The position numbers and the translations under genes are program-made. A DNA stretch of 64,000 nt from Pararhizobium arenae (GTDB taxonomy: Bacteria > Pseudomonadota > Alphaproteobacteria > Rhizobiales > Rhizobiaceae): positions 558,001-622,000 of the forward strand of contig NZ_MOOY01000002.1 in NCBI RefSeq assembly GCF_001931685.1, written 5' to 3'. Below, piece by piece: positions 9,103 through 17,290 of the stretch; position 1 is the first letter of the stretch; the number at the start of each line of letters is the position of its first letter. The notes below the pieces were generated by a model. That model was not told the DNA's origin. It saw only the letters and a program-made list of their open reading frames with translations, and made no database searches.

Positions 9103-10254
9103 CTAAGCAGTGATGAAGTCCAGCCCGTAACGCGACAGCGGTTTCGGCGCACCTTCCGTCGTGATGTAGGTCTGGCCAAGCGTCATCGCGGTCCCGGTGT
9201 CGCTGTCCATGATGATCATGTGCAGGAAGAGCGACATATTCGGGAGGATCTCCTGTGGATTGCCGAGATGGAACATCTGCTGCTCCATCCAGGAAGGGGA
9301 GAAGCGGGCGCCCAGCGAGTAGCCGCAGGCATTGAGGCGGTGCCGCGCCAGGCCGCGTTCGTCCATGATCTTGGCATGGACGTCGAAGACCGTGCCGAAT
9401 GTATTGCCGGGCCGCATCACCATCTCGACAGCTTGCACGGTTTCCCGGGCTGCGCTGTAGAGTTCGCGGTGCCGGTTCGTCGGCTCGCCGATGACGACGG
9501 TGCGCATCATCGCCGCATGGTAATGGGCGCTCACGCCTGCCCATTCGAGCGTCAGTTGATCCTGCGCATCGAGCATGCGGCGGCCTGCCTTGTAGCGGCA
9601 GAGCAAGGCATCGGCGCCGGAGCCGATGATGAACTCGTTGGCCGGATAATCGCCACCGCCGGCAAAGACCGCGCCTTGCATGGCGGCCAGAATATCGGCT
9701 TCGTTGCCGCCCGGACGGATGAGGGGAATGGCGGCATCGAGCGCGTCATCCGCAAGGCTTGCGGCCTTTTCGACATGGGCGAGTTCCGCCGGGCTCTTGA
9801 TCAGCCGCAGCTTGCCGACCATACCGGAAGCATCAACCAACTGGCCGAAGCTGGTCAGTTGCAGGTCGAGCAGGCGTGCGACACGGCCGGTCATGCCATG
9901 GGTGTCATATTCGACGCCGATGCGCATGCCGAGCAGATCGAGATCGCTCAGGAGGTTCTTCAAATCCATGGTCGGATCGGCGTTGACGCGATCGACCCAG
10001 ATTTCGATGCGCTCGATGTTGGAGGTGTGCCGTGCCTGCCGCAGATCTGCCGAGCGGGTGAGCAACACCATCGAGCCATCGGCCTTCACCACCAGCGTCT
10101 GGAAGAAGCAGTAGCCGAAGGTGTCGTAGCCCGTCAGCCAATACATGCTTTCCTGCGCGAAGAGCAGCATGGCGTCGAGCTTCTCTTCCTTCATCGCGGC
10201 CTTCAGCCGCTCAAGCCGCTCGGTAAATTCGTCCTGGCCGAAATGCAGTGCCAT
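9103..10254 (-). CDS. M24 (creatinase/prolidase-fold) protein lacking canonical metal ligands
   Basis: 383 residues from the ATG at 10254, with GGGAGGAATGAC just upstream inside the pgeF end. The N-terminal creatinase domain (residues 10-140) and the C-terminal pita-bread M24 domain are recognisable. Where metal peptidases have D-x-G and D-x-T-R-T, this protein reads LEWAGVSAHYHAAMMRT; where they have GHGIG-H, it reads GYSLGARFSPSWMEQ. So the usual metal-binding Asp and His are missing. That pattern is nearer to creatinase or ectoine-hydrolase-like members than to Xaa-Pro aminopeptidase. It starts 1 nt after the pgeF stop, so the two are translationally linked. Confidence 0.82.
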   Translation of the reverse strand: MALHFGQDEFTERLERLKAAMKEEKLDAMLLFAQESMYWLTGYDTFGYCFFQTLVVKADGSMVLLTRSADLRQARHTSNIERIEIWVDRVNADPTMDLKNLLSDLDLLGMRIGVEYDTHGMTGRVARLLDLQLTSFGQLVDASGMVGKLRLIKSPAELAHVEKAASLADDALDAAIPLIRPGGNEADILAAMQGAVFAGGGDYPANEFIIGSGADALLCRYKAGRRMLDAQDQLTLEWAGVSAHYHAAMMRTVVIGEPTNRHRELYSAARETVQAVEMVMRPGNTFGTVFDVHAKIMDERGLARHRLNACGYSLGARFSPSWMEQQMFHLGNPQEILPNMSLFLHMIIMDSDTGTAMTLGQTYITTEGAPKPLSRYGLDFITA

Positions 10255-10255
10255 G

Positions 10256-11050
10256 TCATTCCTCCCGAATGAAGATTGCCGAAATCTGGCGGCCGTAATC
10301 CGGCTCTTTGCGATGGGTCGTGCGCCGATAGGAGAAGAAGCGTTCCTCATCCGAATAGGTGCAGATGTCGAGGTTTTCTGCCCTCACACCCGCGTCGGTG
10401 AGCCGCTTCAGGGTGAGCGCCGGCAGGTCGAACATGGCGTGGCCTTCGCGCTCGGAAGGGGAAAAGAACGCCGCATAGCTTGGATCTGTCTCGACGAAAC
10501 GGGCTATGAATTCCGCGCCCACTTCGTAGTTGCGATGGCTGATCGACGGGCCAAGGCTGGCAACGATGTTTTCGCGGGTCGCCCCGAGCGAGATCATCGC
10601 CGCGATCGTGCTTTCCAGCACGCCGCCAAGCGCGCCTTTCCAGCCGGCATGGGCGGCACCGATCACACGGGCCTGCGGGTCGGCGAAGAGAATAGGTCCA
10701 CAATCGGCCGTCAGTACGCCGACGACCATGCCCGGCGTCGCAGTGACGACGGCGTCCGCTTCCGGCCGCGCGCCGTCATAGCGTGAATCGACAATGACGG
10801 CCGTTGGCGAATGAACCTGATGAACCGTCGCCAGCTTTTCCGGGCCGGCGTCGAAATAAGCGGCAACGCGCCTGCGGTTTTCCTCGACATGCGCCTTGTC
10901 GTCGTCTGAACCCAGCCCGACATTCAGGCCGTGATAAATGCCTTCGGACACCCCGCCTTTGCGGGTGAAATAGGCGTGGGCGATGCCGCCGGGCGCGAGG
11001 TCGGAGAGAAGCGAGCTGAAGACGGGCGAGGGCTGGGCATCATCCTTCAT
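10256..11050 (-). CDS. pgeF: PgeF/YfiH-type multicopper (laccase-domain) protein
   Basis: 264 residues from the ATG at 11050. Family marks are the ARKGGVS-like FTRKGGVSEGIYHGLNVG start, the HQVHS motif, the LTADCGPILF segment and AAHAGWKGALGG; the His and Cys residues form the copper/zinc site. Members are cytoplasmic and have been assigned purine nucleoside phosphorylase activity and a peptidoglycan-editing role (avoiding L-Ser misincorporation). It lies in the run lgt - methyltransferase - pgeF - M24, a familiar alphaproteobacterial order, about 150 bp below the methyltransferase. Confidence 0.92.
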   Translation of the reverse strand: MKDDAQPSPVFSSLLSDLAPGGIAHAYFTRKGGVSEGIYHGLNVGLGSDDDKAHVEENRRRVAAYFDAGPEKLATVHQVHSPTAVIVDSRYDGARPEADAVVTATPGMVVGVLTADCGPILFADPQARVIGAAHAGWKGALGGVLESTIAAMISLGATRENIVASLGPSISHRNYEVGAEFIARFVETDPSYAAFFSPSEREGHAMFDLPALTLKRLTDAGVRAENLDICTYSDEERFFSYRRTTHRKEPDYGRQISAIFIREE

Positions 11051-11200
11051 CGGTGTTGTCGCCCTTTCATGCTTGAAATTTTGCGGATTTTGCGACCGCG
11101 AAAACAAGGCCGCTGTGATTTGGCGCGATGTTGGCCTCCCCACGTCGTCCTGTCAATGATCGCCGTGTTCGATGACGCGATCATCACAATCAGGCCTTTT

Positions 11201-12295
11201 TCAACGCTGAAAGGGCGGGAGTGCAATCGCGGGGCTGCTCACGGCCAGCACCTTGAAAAGCTCGCCCATCTTGCCTTCGCCGCTGCCGGCCAGCCTTTCG
11301 ACATCCATGCGGATGCCCTCCTGCGTGATCGTGTCCTTGCCGCTTCCAAGCGATGAGGCGCGCTCGATGAGCCCAAGACCCAGCAGGAAATCACCCTGAT
11401 AGGTGAGGCCGTTGATCTGCAGACCCTCGGCCACGGCGCGGCGGGCGAGTTGCTCAAAATCGACATGGCTGGTGATATCGGCCTCGCCCGGATGCTTCAG
11501 CGGCGGATCGAACTGGTGATCGCGCACGGCTTGCAAGGTATCGCCATAGCCGGTTGCGAGATGGCCGTAGTCGATGATGACGGCGGTGCCGCCACTGGCG
11601 CGGATGCGCGAAGCAAGCGTCGCCATGACCGCATCGCGTGCCGGCGCGACTTCGAAGATCGTGCCGGGAGAAACCTCCCGGGATGTTTGCGGCAGAAGCT
11701 CCGGATCGATGGTTGCGACACCCGCCGCAAAGCTCAACTCGCCATTGGCATCCAGGCCGACCATGCGCTCGCGGAAGCCCTGCGCTGTCTTGACGAACTG
11801 GCGGATCGGAATCGCGTCGAAAAGCTCGTTCGTTGCGAGAAGCAGAAAACCGTCCGGAAGCGTATCGAAGCTTTCGTGCCAGGTGATCTTGTACTTGTGG
11901 GCGACCAGCGTCTGGCTCTGGACCTTTTGCAGCCGTTCGCTCGTTTCGATCAGGTGAAATTCGGCGGCCTCGTAAAGAGCGGGCGAGATCTTGGAAATCA
12001 CCCGCAGGATATCGGACATCATCGTGCCGCGCCCGGGACCGATCTCGGCAATATGCACGGGACTGGGCTCCCCGTGGCGTTGCCAGGCCTGAACGAGAAA
12101 GATGCCGATCATCTCGCCGAAAAGCTGACTGATCTCCGGAGCGGTGGTGAAATCGCCGGCTGCGCCGAAAGGCTCGCGCGTCTTGTAATATCCGTATTGC
12201 GGGTCTGCGAGGCACAACGAGAAATAGTCGGTCACGCTGATAGGGCCGCTCGCGGTGATCAGTGCCTTGATCTTTTCCCCCAACGGTGTGCTCAT
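11201..12295 (-). CDS. MidA/NDUFAF7-type SAM-dependent methyltransferase
   Basis: 364 residues from the ATG at 12295. The SAM-binding motif I is IAEIGPGRGTMMSDI and the family-specific N-terminus is SVTDYFSLCLADPQYGYY, followed by FGAAGDFTTAPEISQLFGE. The eukaryotic counterpart NDUFAF7 methylates an arginine of complex I subunit NDUFS2; the bacterial substrate is less certain. The start lies 10 nt after the lgt stop, so the two are co-transcribed. Confidence 0.9.
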   Translation of the reverse strand: MSTPLGEKIKALITASGPISVTDYFSLCLADPQYGYYKTREPFGAAGDFTTAPEISQLFGEMIGIFLVQAWQRHGEPSPVHIAEIGPGRGTMMSDILRVISKISPALYEAAEFHLIETSERLQKVQSQTLVAHKYKITWHESFDTLPDGFLLLATNELFDAIPIRQFVKTAQGFRERMVGLDANGELSFAAGVATIDPELLPQTSREVSPGTIFEVAPARDAVMATLASRIRASGGTAVIIDYGHLATGYGDTLQAVRDHQFDPPLKHPGEADITSHVDFEQLARRAVAEGLQINGLTYQGDFLLGLGLIERASSLGSGKDTITQEGIRMDVERLAGSGEGKMGELFKVLAVSSPAIALPPFQR

Positions 12296-12305
12296 CGCAT
12301 TGCCC

Positions 12306-13151
12306 TCAGCCAGCGTTTGCGGCAGCGCGGCGCGCGCGCAGGATCGCCCATAACCCGGCAAGCGCCATCGGCGTCGACAACACCATGCCCATCGTCAGCC
12401 ATCCGCCCGCGAGATAGCCGATCTGCGCATCCGGCTGGCGGAAGAATTCGACGATGATGCGTGATATCGCATATCCCAGCACGAAGATGCCGCAAACCAG
12501 GCCGGGAGTCTTCAGAGCCTTGCGGTCATAGATCATTATCGCCAGCACGATGAGCAGCACGATGCCTTCAAGGATCGCTTCGTAGAGCTGGCTCGGGTGA
12601 TAGGCGAGGCCGCTGCCGGGCGGGAACTCGACAGCCCAGGGCATGGATGAAAGCCTGCCCCAAAGCTCGCCATTGATGAAATTGGCGACACGGCCGAAGA
12701 ACAGACCGATCGGCACGACGGCGGAGACGGCGTCGAACAGGCTCCAGATGGCGATCTTGTGCCGGCGGGCAAACAGGATCATGGCGATCATCGTGCCGAT
12801 CAGGCCGCCATGGAAGGACATGCCGCCGTTCCAGATTTCCAGCGCACGGAGCGGGTTGGCCAACACGCTCGGCAGGTCATAGAACAGGATGTAGCCTATG
12901 CGTCCGCCACCGACGATGCCGGCTGCGGCCCAAAGCAGGAAATCATCGAGCTGCGCTTCGGTGATTGCCGGCTCGCCATTCTTCCAGAGCGACGTGTTGC
13001 GCACGAGACGGCGTGCATATTGCCAGCCGATCAGGATGCCGGCGACATAAGCGAGGCCGTACCAGTGAATCTGCAGGGGACCGATCGTCAAAAGGACAGG
13101 ATCGATTTGAGGAAAGGGCAGTATTGCGAGAAAAGTCGCTATCGTTTCCAA
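12306..13151 (-). CDS. lgt: Prolipoprotein diacylglyceryl transferase
   Basis: 281 residues with about seven membrane segments. It transfers diacylglycerol from phosphatidylglycerol to the lipobox cysteine of prolipoproteins in the inner membrane; the lipoprotein at 8156 and others would be its substrates. The Lgt signature [14 protein letters not shown] is intact (residues about 153-166), as is [12 protein letters not shown] near residue 28 and the catalytic-type HGGLIG. First gene of the leftward operon; divergent from ubiK, with the promoters in the 188-bp gap. Confidence 0.97.
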   Translation of the reverse strand: METIATFLAILPFPQIDPVLLTIGPLQIHWYGLAYVAGILIGWQYARRLVRNTSLWKNGEPAITEAQLDDFLLWAAAGIVGGGRIGYILFYDLPSVLANPLRALEIWNGGMSFHGGLIGTMIAMILFARRHKIAIWSLFDAVSAVVPIGLFFGRVANFINGELWGRLSSMPWAVEFPPGSGLAYHPSQLYEAILEGIVLLIVLAIMIYDRKALKTPGLVCGIFVLGYAISRIIVEFFRQPDAQIGYLAGGWLTMGMVLSTPMALAGLWAILRARRAAANAG

Positions 13152-13339
13152 GTCTTGGCTCTCTCCTGCCTGTCTTTTGCCGGAACATGGCGTTCCAAGG
13201 GGGCAGGGTCAAGGCGCAGGCGGTGGTTGGCAACCGGTGATTCACTTGTATTTTTCCTTGCATCGGAGCCCACCTGACCCTACCTCAATCTCAAAGGCCG
13301 CTGTGAGACGCAAGGCGGCGCACGATCGGAGATCAGACT

Positions 13340-13600
13340 ATGACCACGGGCACCAATCGCATTCTGGACGAATTCGCCAAGCTGATGACGGACGCGGCCG
13401 GCGCGGCACAGGGCGTGCGGCGCGAGATGGAAACGGTTTTCCGCGCACAGGGCGAGAAGCTCCTGAACTCGATGGATATCGTCAAGCGTGAAGAGTTCGA
13501 GGCTGTCAGGGAAATGGCGCTGAAGGCGCGGGAAGAAAACGACGCGCTGCTCGCGCGTGTTGCTGCCCTCGAAGCCAAGCTCGACGCTGCCGGCAAGTAA
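13340..13600 (+). CDS. ubiK: UbiK-type ubiquinone accessory factor (BMFP family)
   Basis: 86 residues, mostly alpha-helical with a C-terminal coiled coil (heptad pattern in REENDALLARVAALEAKLD). This matches the YqiC/UbiK family, which forms trimers and supports ubiquinone synthesis under aerobic conditions. It is divergent from lgt and has its own terminator at 13682. Short length and coiled-coil composition make distant assignments weak, but the start MTTGTNRILDEFAKLMTDAAGAA agrees well with the alphaproteobacterial members. Confidence 0.85.
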   Translation: MTTGTNRILDEFAKLMTDAAGAAQGVRREMETVFRAQGEKLLNSMDIVKREEFEAVREMALKAREENDALLARVAALEAKLDAAGK

Positions 13601-13681
13601 GCGATCAAGCGGGATCAGCAAAGTGTTTGCCGCGCTGCCGCGACGCTCTGTTTCTTTTTGTAACAGACCAGTATTTCCTCG

Positions 13682-13712
13682 GCCGCCAGAACCTGCTTCG
13701 GGCGGCTTTTTT
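13682..13712 (+). terminator. Rho-independent terminator of ubiK
   Basis: GCCGCC (13682-13687) pairs with GGCGGC (13701-13706), with an inner GAA/TTC stem around CCTGC, followed by six T. It lies about 80 bp after the ubiK stop. Confidence 0.85.
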
Positions 13713-14034
13713 CATAAAAAATTTACGCCTGTGGACACTGCCAAAAAATGCTTACGGCAGAGTCGTTTAAGAACTCGGGCTGAATCTGTTTCAAGCGTCT
13801 TTCCACAACCTCGTGGACGTATTTTGGCTTTGAGGGGCTGGCACGCAGACTCCGCCGTTATACACTGATTTTAAATGATGATTCGAAACGGATCACGCAA
13901 GCTCCGGGCAGGGTAAGTAAGCCAGGATGGGCGTGTATTCAGCAATCATAGTGTTTGTTTCCGGTGTTTGAGTTTGCCGCAGTCGTGTGTGAGCGCGACG
14001 ACGCATGCCTGTGTCGGGACTTTTAAGGTGACAT
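13713..14034. promoter_or_regulatory. Long ybjN upstream region with four GANTC sites
   Basis: This 320-bp gap carries GAGTC at 13760, GAATC at 13782, GACTC at 13848 and GATTC at 13880, four targets of the alphaproteobacterial cell-cycle methylase CcrM within 125 bp (about 0.5 expected by chance). TGTGGACAC near 13731 and TTTCCACAA near 13800 resemble weak DnaA boxes. No ORF or RNA gene is evident. The region probably contains the promoter of the ybjN-proC-csaA run. Confidence 0.4.
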
Positions 14035-14535
14035 ATGAGCCTGATGGAATTGGATCTTGAGCGTCAATCAAACCCGGTCGATATGATCGAGTTTGTCGCT
14101 GCCAACAACGACTGGTGCTTCGAGCGCTCCGGCGAAGACGAAATCGCCATGACCGTTGAGGGCAAGTGGACCGATTACCACGTCTCCTTCTCCTGGATGG
14201 AGGAGTTCGAGGCTTTGCACCTCGCCTGCGCTTTCGACATCAAAGTGCCCGAGAGCCGGGTCAACGAAGTCATCAGGCTTCTTTCCCATATCAACGGTCA
14301 GGTGCTGATGGGGCACTTCGATCTGTGGCGCCAGGAAGATGTCGTCATCTTCCGCCAGTCGCTGCTCCTGTCCGGTGGCGCGGAGCCGACCAACCAGCAG
14401 GTGGAAGTGCTGCTGTCCAGCGCACTCGATGCCTGCGAATCCTATTTCCAGGCCTTCCAGTTCGTCGTCTGGTCCGGTATCGAAGCACACAAGGCCGTCG
14501 AGGCCGTGATGTTCGAAACTGTTGGCGAGGCTTGA
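14035..14535 (+). CDS. ybjN: YbjN domain-containing protein
   Basis: 166 residues, the usual length of the rhizobial YbjN family (type III secretion chaperone-like fold). It has the family's acidic N-terminus and the WCFERSGEDEI and FHLACAFDIKVPE-like core (here LHLACAFDIKVPESRVNEV). E. coli YbjN affects motility, stress response and survival, but the molecular function is not established. It is followed 7 bp later by proC, which suggests an operon, and preceded by a long upstream region with a cluster of GANTC sites. Confidence 0.88.
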   Translation: MSLMELDLERQSNPVDMIEFVAANNDWCFERSGEDEIAMTVEGKWTDYHVSFSWMEEFEALHLACAFDIKVPESRVNEVIRLLSHINGQVLMGHFDLWRQEDVVIFRQSLLLSGGAEPTNQQVEVLLSSALDACESYFQAFQFVVWSGIEAHKAVEAVMFETVGEA

Positions 14536-14542
14536 GGTGTAG

Positions 14543-15349
14543 ATGACGGCATCCATCGTTCTTATCGGGGCTGGCAACATGGGCGGCGCGATGCTGTCCG
14601 GCTGGCTGAAAAACGGAATCAAGGGTAGCGACGTCCTTGTCATCGATCCCGGCCCGTCTGAGGCGATGGCAAAGCTCATCGCCGACAATGGCGCAGCTCA
14701 TGCAACGACGGCTCCCGAAGGCCTGAAGGCTGGCGTTCTTTTCCTTGCCGTGAAACCGCAGCTGATGGGCGCGGTTCTGCCGCCGCTCAAGTCGCTTGTC
14801 GGGCCTGAGACCGTGATCGTGTCGGTTGCTGCCGGCACCACGCTTGCCTTCATGGCTTCTCATCTGGGAGAAGCAGCCATGGTTCGTGCCATGCCGAACA
14901 CGCCTGCCATGATCGGCCGCGGGGTCACCGGTGCCTTCGCAAACAGCGCCGTCACGTCGGAAAAGCGGGCGCAGGTGCATGACCTCCTGAAAGTCAGCGG
15001 CCCTGTCGAATGGGTCGAAACCGAAGCCGATATCGATGCGGTGACAGCCGTTTCCGGTAGCGGCCCGGCTTATGTTTTTTATCTCGTCGAGTGCATGGCG
15101 GAGGCCGGTCGCAAGGCCGGTCTTCAGGCGGACCTTGCCATGCGTCTTGCTCGGGAAACCGTCGCGGGGGCTGGTGAGCTTCTCTACCAGTCCCCCGACG
15201 CTGCTTCGCAGTTGCGCAAGAACGTCACGTCGCCTGGTGGCACCACGGCGGCCGCGCTCTCTGTACTGATGGCGGAAGACGGCATGCAGCCGCTGTTCGA
15301 CAAGGCCATCGCCGCCGCGCGCAAGCGGGCCGAAGAACTCGCCGGCTGA
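14543..15349 (+). CDS. proC: Pyrroline-5-carboxylate reductase
   Basis: 268 residues. It performs the last step of proline synthesis, reducing pyrroline-5-carboxylate with NAD(P)H. The Rossmann motif VLIGAGNMGGAML opens the protein, AMPNTPAMIGRG lies near residue 117, and the C-terminal signature reads LRKNVTSPGGTTAAAL. All expected parts are present and nothing is unusual. It sits between ybjN (7 bp) and csaA (14 bp), probably on one transcript. Confidence 0.96.
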   Translation: MTASIVLIGAGNMGGAMLSGWLKNGIKGSDVLVIDPGPSEAMAKLIADNGAAHATTAPEGLKAGVLFLAVKPQLMGAVLPPLKSLVGPETVIVSVAAGTTLAFMASHLGEAAMVRAMPNTPAMIGRGVTGAFANSAVTSEKRAQVHDLLKVSGPVEWVETEADIDAVTAVSGSGPAYVFYLVECMAEAGRKAGLQADLAMRLARETVAGAGELLYQSPDAASQLRKNVTSPGGTTAAALSVLMAEDGMQPLFDKAIAAARKRAEELAG

Positions 15350-15363
15350 ACTCGGATTTCCCC

Positions 15364-15705
15364 ATGACCGATCAGATTACCTATGCCGATTTCGAGCGTG
15401 TCGATATCCGTGTCGGCACCATCGTCGAAACCTCGCCGTTTCCTGAAGCGCGCAAGCCTGCGATCAAGCTCGTGATTGATTTCGGGCCGGAGATCGGACT
15501 GAAAAAATCCTCGGCCCAGATCACCGTACATTATACGCCGGAAAGCCTGATCGGCCGTCAGGTACTCGGCGTCGTCAACTTCCCGCCGCGCCAGATCGGG
15601 CCGTTCCGTTCCGAAGTTCTGACCCTCGGCTTCGAGGACGAGGCGAACGCCATCGTGCTTGCCGCGACCGACAAGCCGGTGCCCAACGGCAAAAAACTGC
15701 TTTAG
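15364..15705 (+). CDS. csaA: CsaA-type tRNA-binding/chaperone protein
   Basis: 113 residues, the standard CsaA length. The tRNA-binding OB fold is evident: FERVDIRVGTIVETSPFPEARKPA at the start and the VVNFPPRQIGPFRSEVLTLGF core. CsaA is a secretion-related chaperone in Bacillus; in proteobacteria its role is uncertain. The TAG stop codon lies inside the first bases of the palindromic element that follows (15701 onward), so the element has inserted right at, or evolved into, the gene's end. Confidence 0.93.
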   Translation: MTDQITYADFERVDIRVGTIVETSPFPEARKPAIKLVIDFGPEIGLKKSSAQITVHYTPESLIGRQVLGVVNFPPRQIGPFRSEVLTLGFEDEANAIVLAATDKPVPNGKKLL

Positions 15706-15880
15706 AGCGCTTCATTGTTAAAAGGAACCATTCATCCGGCCCGAAGGGTTGACTGAAACCGGCCCTCCACTTTGTCGGCCGGCTTGTGAGATGGGTCGGC
15801 ATCGCCTTGCGCCGACCTTCGCGTGGAAGGCCGGTTTGAGCCAACAGAATTGTTTCCACTTAACAAGGAAGCGCTCTAAT
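15701..15880. repeat. MITE-like palindromic element with about 33-bp terminal inverted repeats
   Basis: The left end (15701-15733) and the right end (15847-15879) are inverted copies, agreeing at about 28 of 33 positions; the conserved outer core is TTAGAGCGCTTC. Inside are further pairs: GAAACCGGCC at 15756 with GGCCGGTTTG near 15829, and GGTCGGC with GCCGACC around 15794-15817. The whole 180 bp fills the gap between two convergent genes and reaches both stop codons. It has no transposase. Structure and size fit the palindromic mobile repeats of Rhizobiaceae; small frames inside it are not genes. Confidence 0.75.
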
Positions 15881-17283
15881 CACGCGGGAACACGGATAAC
15901 CACCCGCAGGCCACCCATCGGGCTGTCCGAAAGGGTGATGTTGCCGCCGTGGCTGCGGGCGATATCGAGTGCAATGGCAAGGCCGAGGCCTGTGCCGGAA
16001 CTGTCGAGGTTGCGCGCTTCATCTAGCCGGAAGAATGGTTTGAAGACGTCGTCACGGGCGCGTTCGGGGATGCCCGGACCATCGTCATCGACGGTAATGG
16101 TCAGCCATTTTGCGCTGTGCCTGGCTTCGATATTCACCGAATTTGCGTAGCGATAGGCGTTGGAAACGATATTGGCGAGCAGGCGGGTGAAGGCATTGGG
16201 ACGAACCCGAATATCGTCTTCACCCTCGATGGTCACGGAGAGCTCTTTTCCGTGCAGTTCGGCTTCGGCTTCGGCGCGGATCATCAACTCGCTGAGCTTC
16301 AGGTTGCCGACATCTTCCTCCGCCTCGCCACGGGCAAAGGCCAGATAGCCTTCGAGCATGCTCTGCATATCCTCGACATCCTGATTGAGGCTCTCGAAGT
16401 CGGGATGATCCGGCGCCAATGCCAGCTGAAGCTTGAAACGGGTGAGGATGGTGCGCAGATCGTGGCTGACGCCGGTCAGCATGGCGGTCCGCTGCTCGAT
16501 CTGCCGTTCGATGCGTTCGCGCATCTGGATGAAGGCGAGGCCGGCCCGGCGGATTTCCTGAGCGCCGCGTGGGGAGAAGTCGTCTATTTTCTGGCCCTTG
16601 CCGAAACTTTCAGCAGCGTGGGCGAGCGAAAGGATGGGGCGGATCTGGCCCCGCAGGAAGAGGATCGCGATGGTCAGCAGCACCAGCGACGCCCCGACCA
16701 TCCAGACGAGGAAAATATGGGTGTTGGAAGCATAGGCCTGGTTGCGCCGCGCATAGACGCGCAGGATGCGATCGTTGTCGATCTTGATGCGGATTTCGAC
16801 GATTGAGGAATTGCCGACTGTATCGATCCAGAAGGGACGCCGGATCTGGTCGGAAATTTCCTCGCTCAGGATCTGGTCGAGGATTTCGAAAAACGGTTTT
16901 GGTCGTGGCGGCGGAAGCTCGCCACCCTCTTCGATTGAAACGTTGAGGCTCAGGCGTTCGCGAGCAACGCGGATGATGTCGTTGATCTCCTCCGGCGGCG
17001 CGTCTTCGATCAGGTCGATTACGGCAGCGATATCGGCCGTCACGGCAGCAGAGAGGCGTTGCGTTACCAGCTGCCAGTGACGTTCCATGAAGACGAAGGC
17101 GACGATCGACTGCAGCAGCACCATCGGGATGATGACGATCAGCAGCGAGCGGGCATAAAGCCCCATCGGAAGGCGACGGCGCATCCAGAGCGTGAAACGG
17201 CCCCAAACACTGTTGCGATTCACGGGGCCTCGCCGCCTTGATTTCAGGCTGCGCAACATCGCGTCAATGCTGGCCATCGACAT
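15880..17283 (-). CDS. EnvZ-type sensor histidine kinase
   Basis: 467 residues from the ATG at 17283, 8 nt after the response-regulator stop (ATG 17277 is also possible). Order: cytoplasmic tail, membrane segment at about 47-66, periplasmic loop of about 120 residues, second membrane segment at 190-210, HAMP linker, H-box GVSHDLRTILTRFKL with His274, N-box LLANIVSNAYRYAN, DDGPGIP, and GTGLGLAIA. The ARGEAEED acidic stretch between H- and N-box is seen in alphaproteobacterial OmpR-partner kinases. Partner of the regulator at 17291. The signal is unknown; osmotic or envelope sensing is inferred from the family. Confidence 0.9.
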   Translation of the reverse strand: MSMASIDAMLRSLKSRRRGPVNRNSVWGRFTLWMRRRLPMGLYARSLLIVIIPMVLLQSIVAFVFMERHWQLVTQRLSAAVTADIAAVIDLIEDAPPEEINDIIRVARERLSLNVSIEEGGELPPPRPKPFFEILDQILSEEISDQIRRPFWIDTVGNSSIVEIRIKIDNDRILRVYARRNQAYASNTHIFLVWMVGASLVLLTIAILFLRGQIRPILSLAHAAESFGKGQKIDDFSPRGAQEIRRAGLAFIQMRERIERQIEQRTAMLTGVSHDLRTILTRFKLQLALAPDHPDFESLNQDVEDMQSMLEGYLAFARGEAEEDVGNLKLSELMIRAEAEAELHGKELSVTIEGEDDIRVRPNAFTRLLANIVSNAYRYANSVNIEARHSAKWLTITVDDDGPGIPERARDDVFKPFFRLDEARNLDSSGTGLGLAIALDIARSHGGNITLSDSPMGGLRVVIRVPA

Positions 17284-17290
17284 CCATCCC

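Noticed and set aside
9023-9544. Upstream extension of the lipoprotein frame
   Set aside because: It is an out-of-frame reading of the M24 gene; the lipoprotein signal and ribosome site are at 9022.
15575-15859. 94-codon minus-strand frame through the palindromic element
   Set aside because: It is a reading of the repeat element and of csaA antisense; it has no ribosome site, and such frames occur wherever these elements do.
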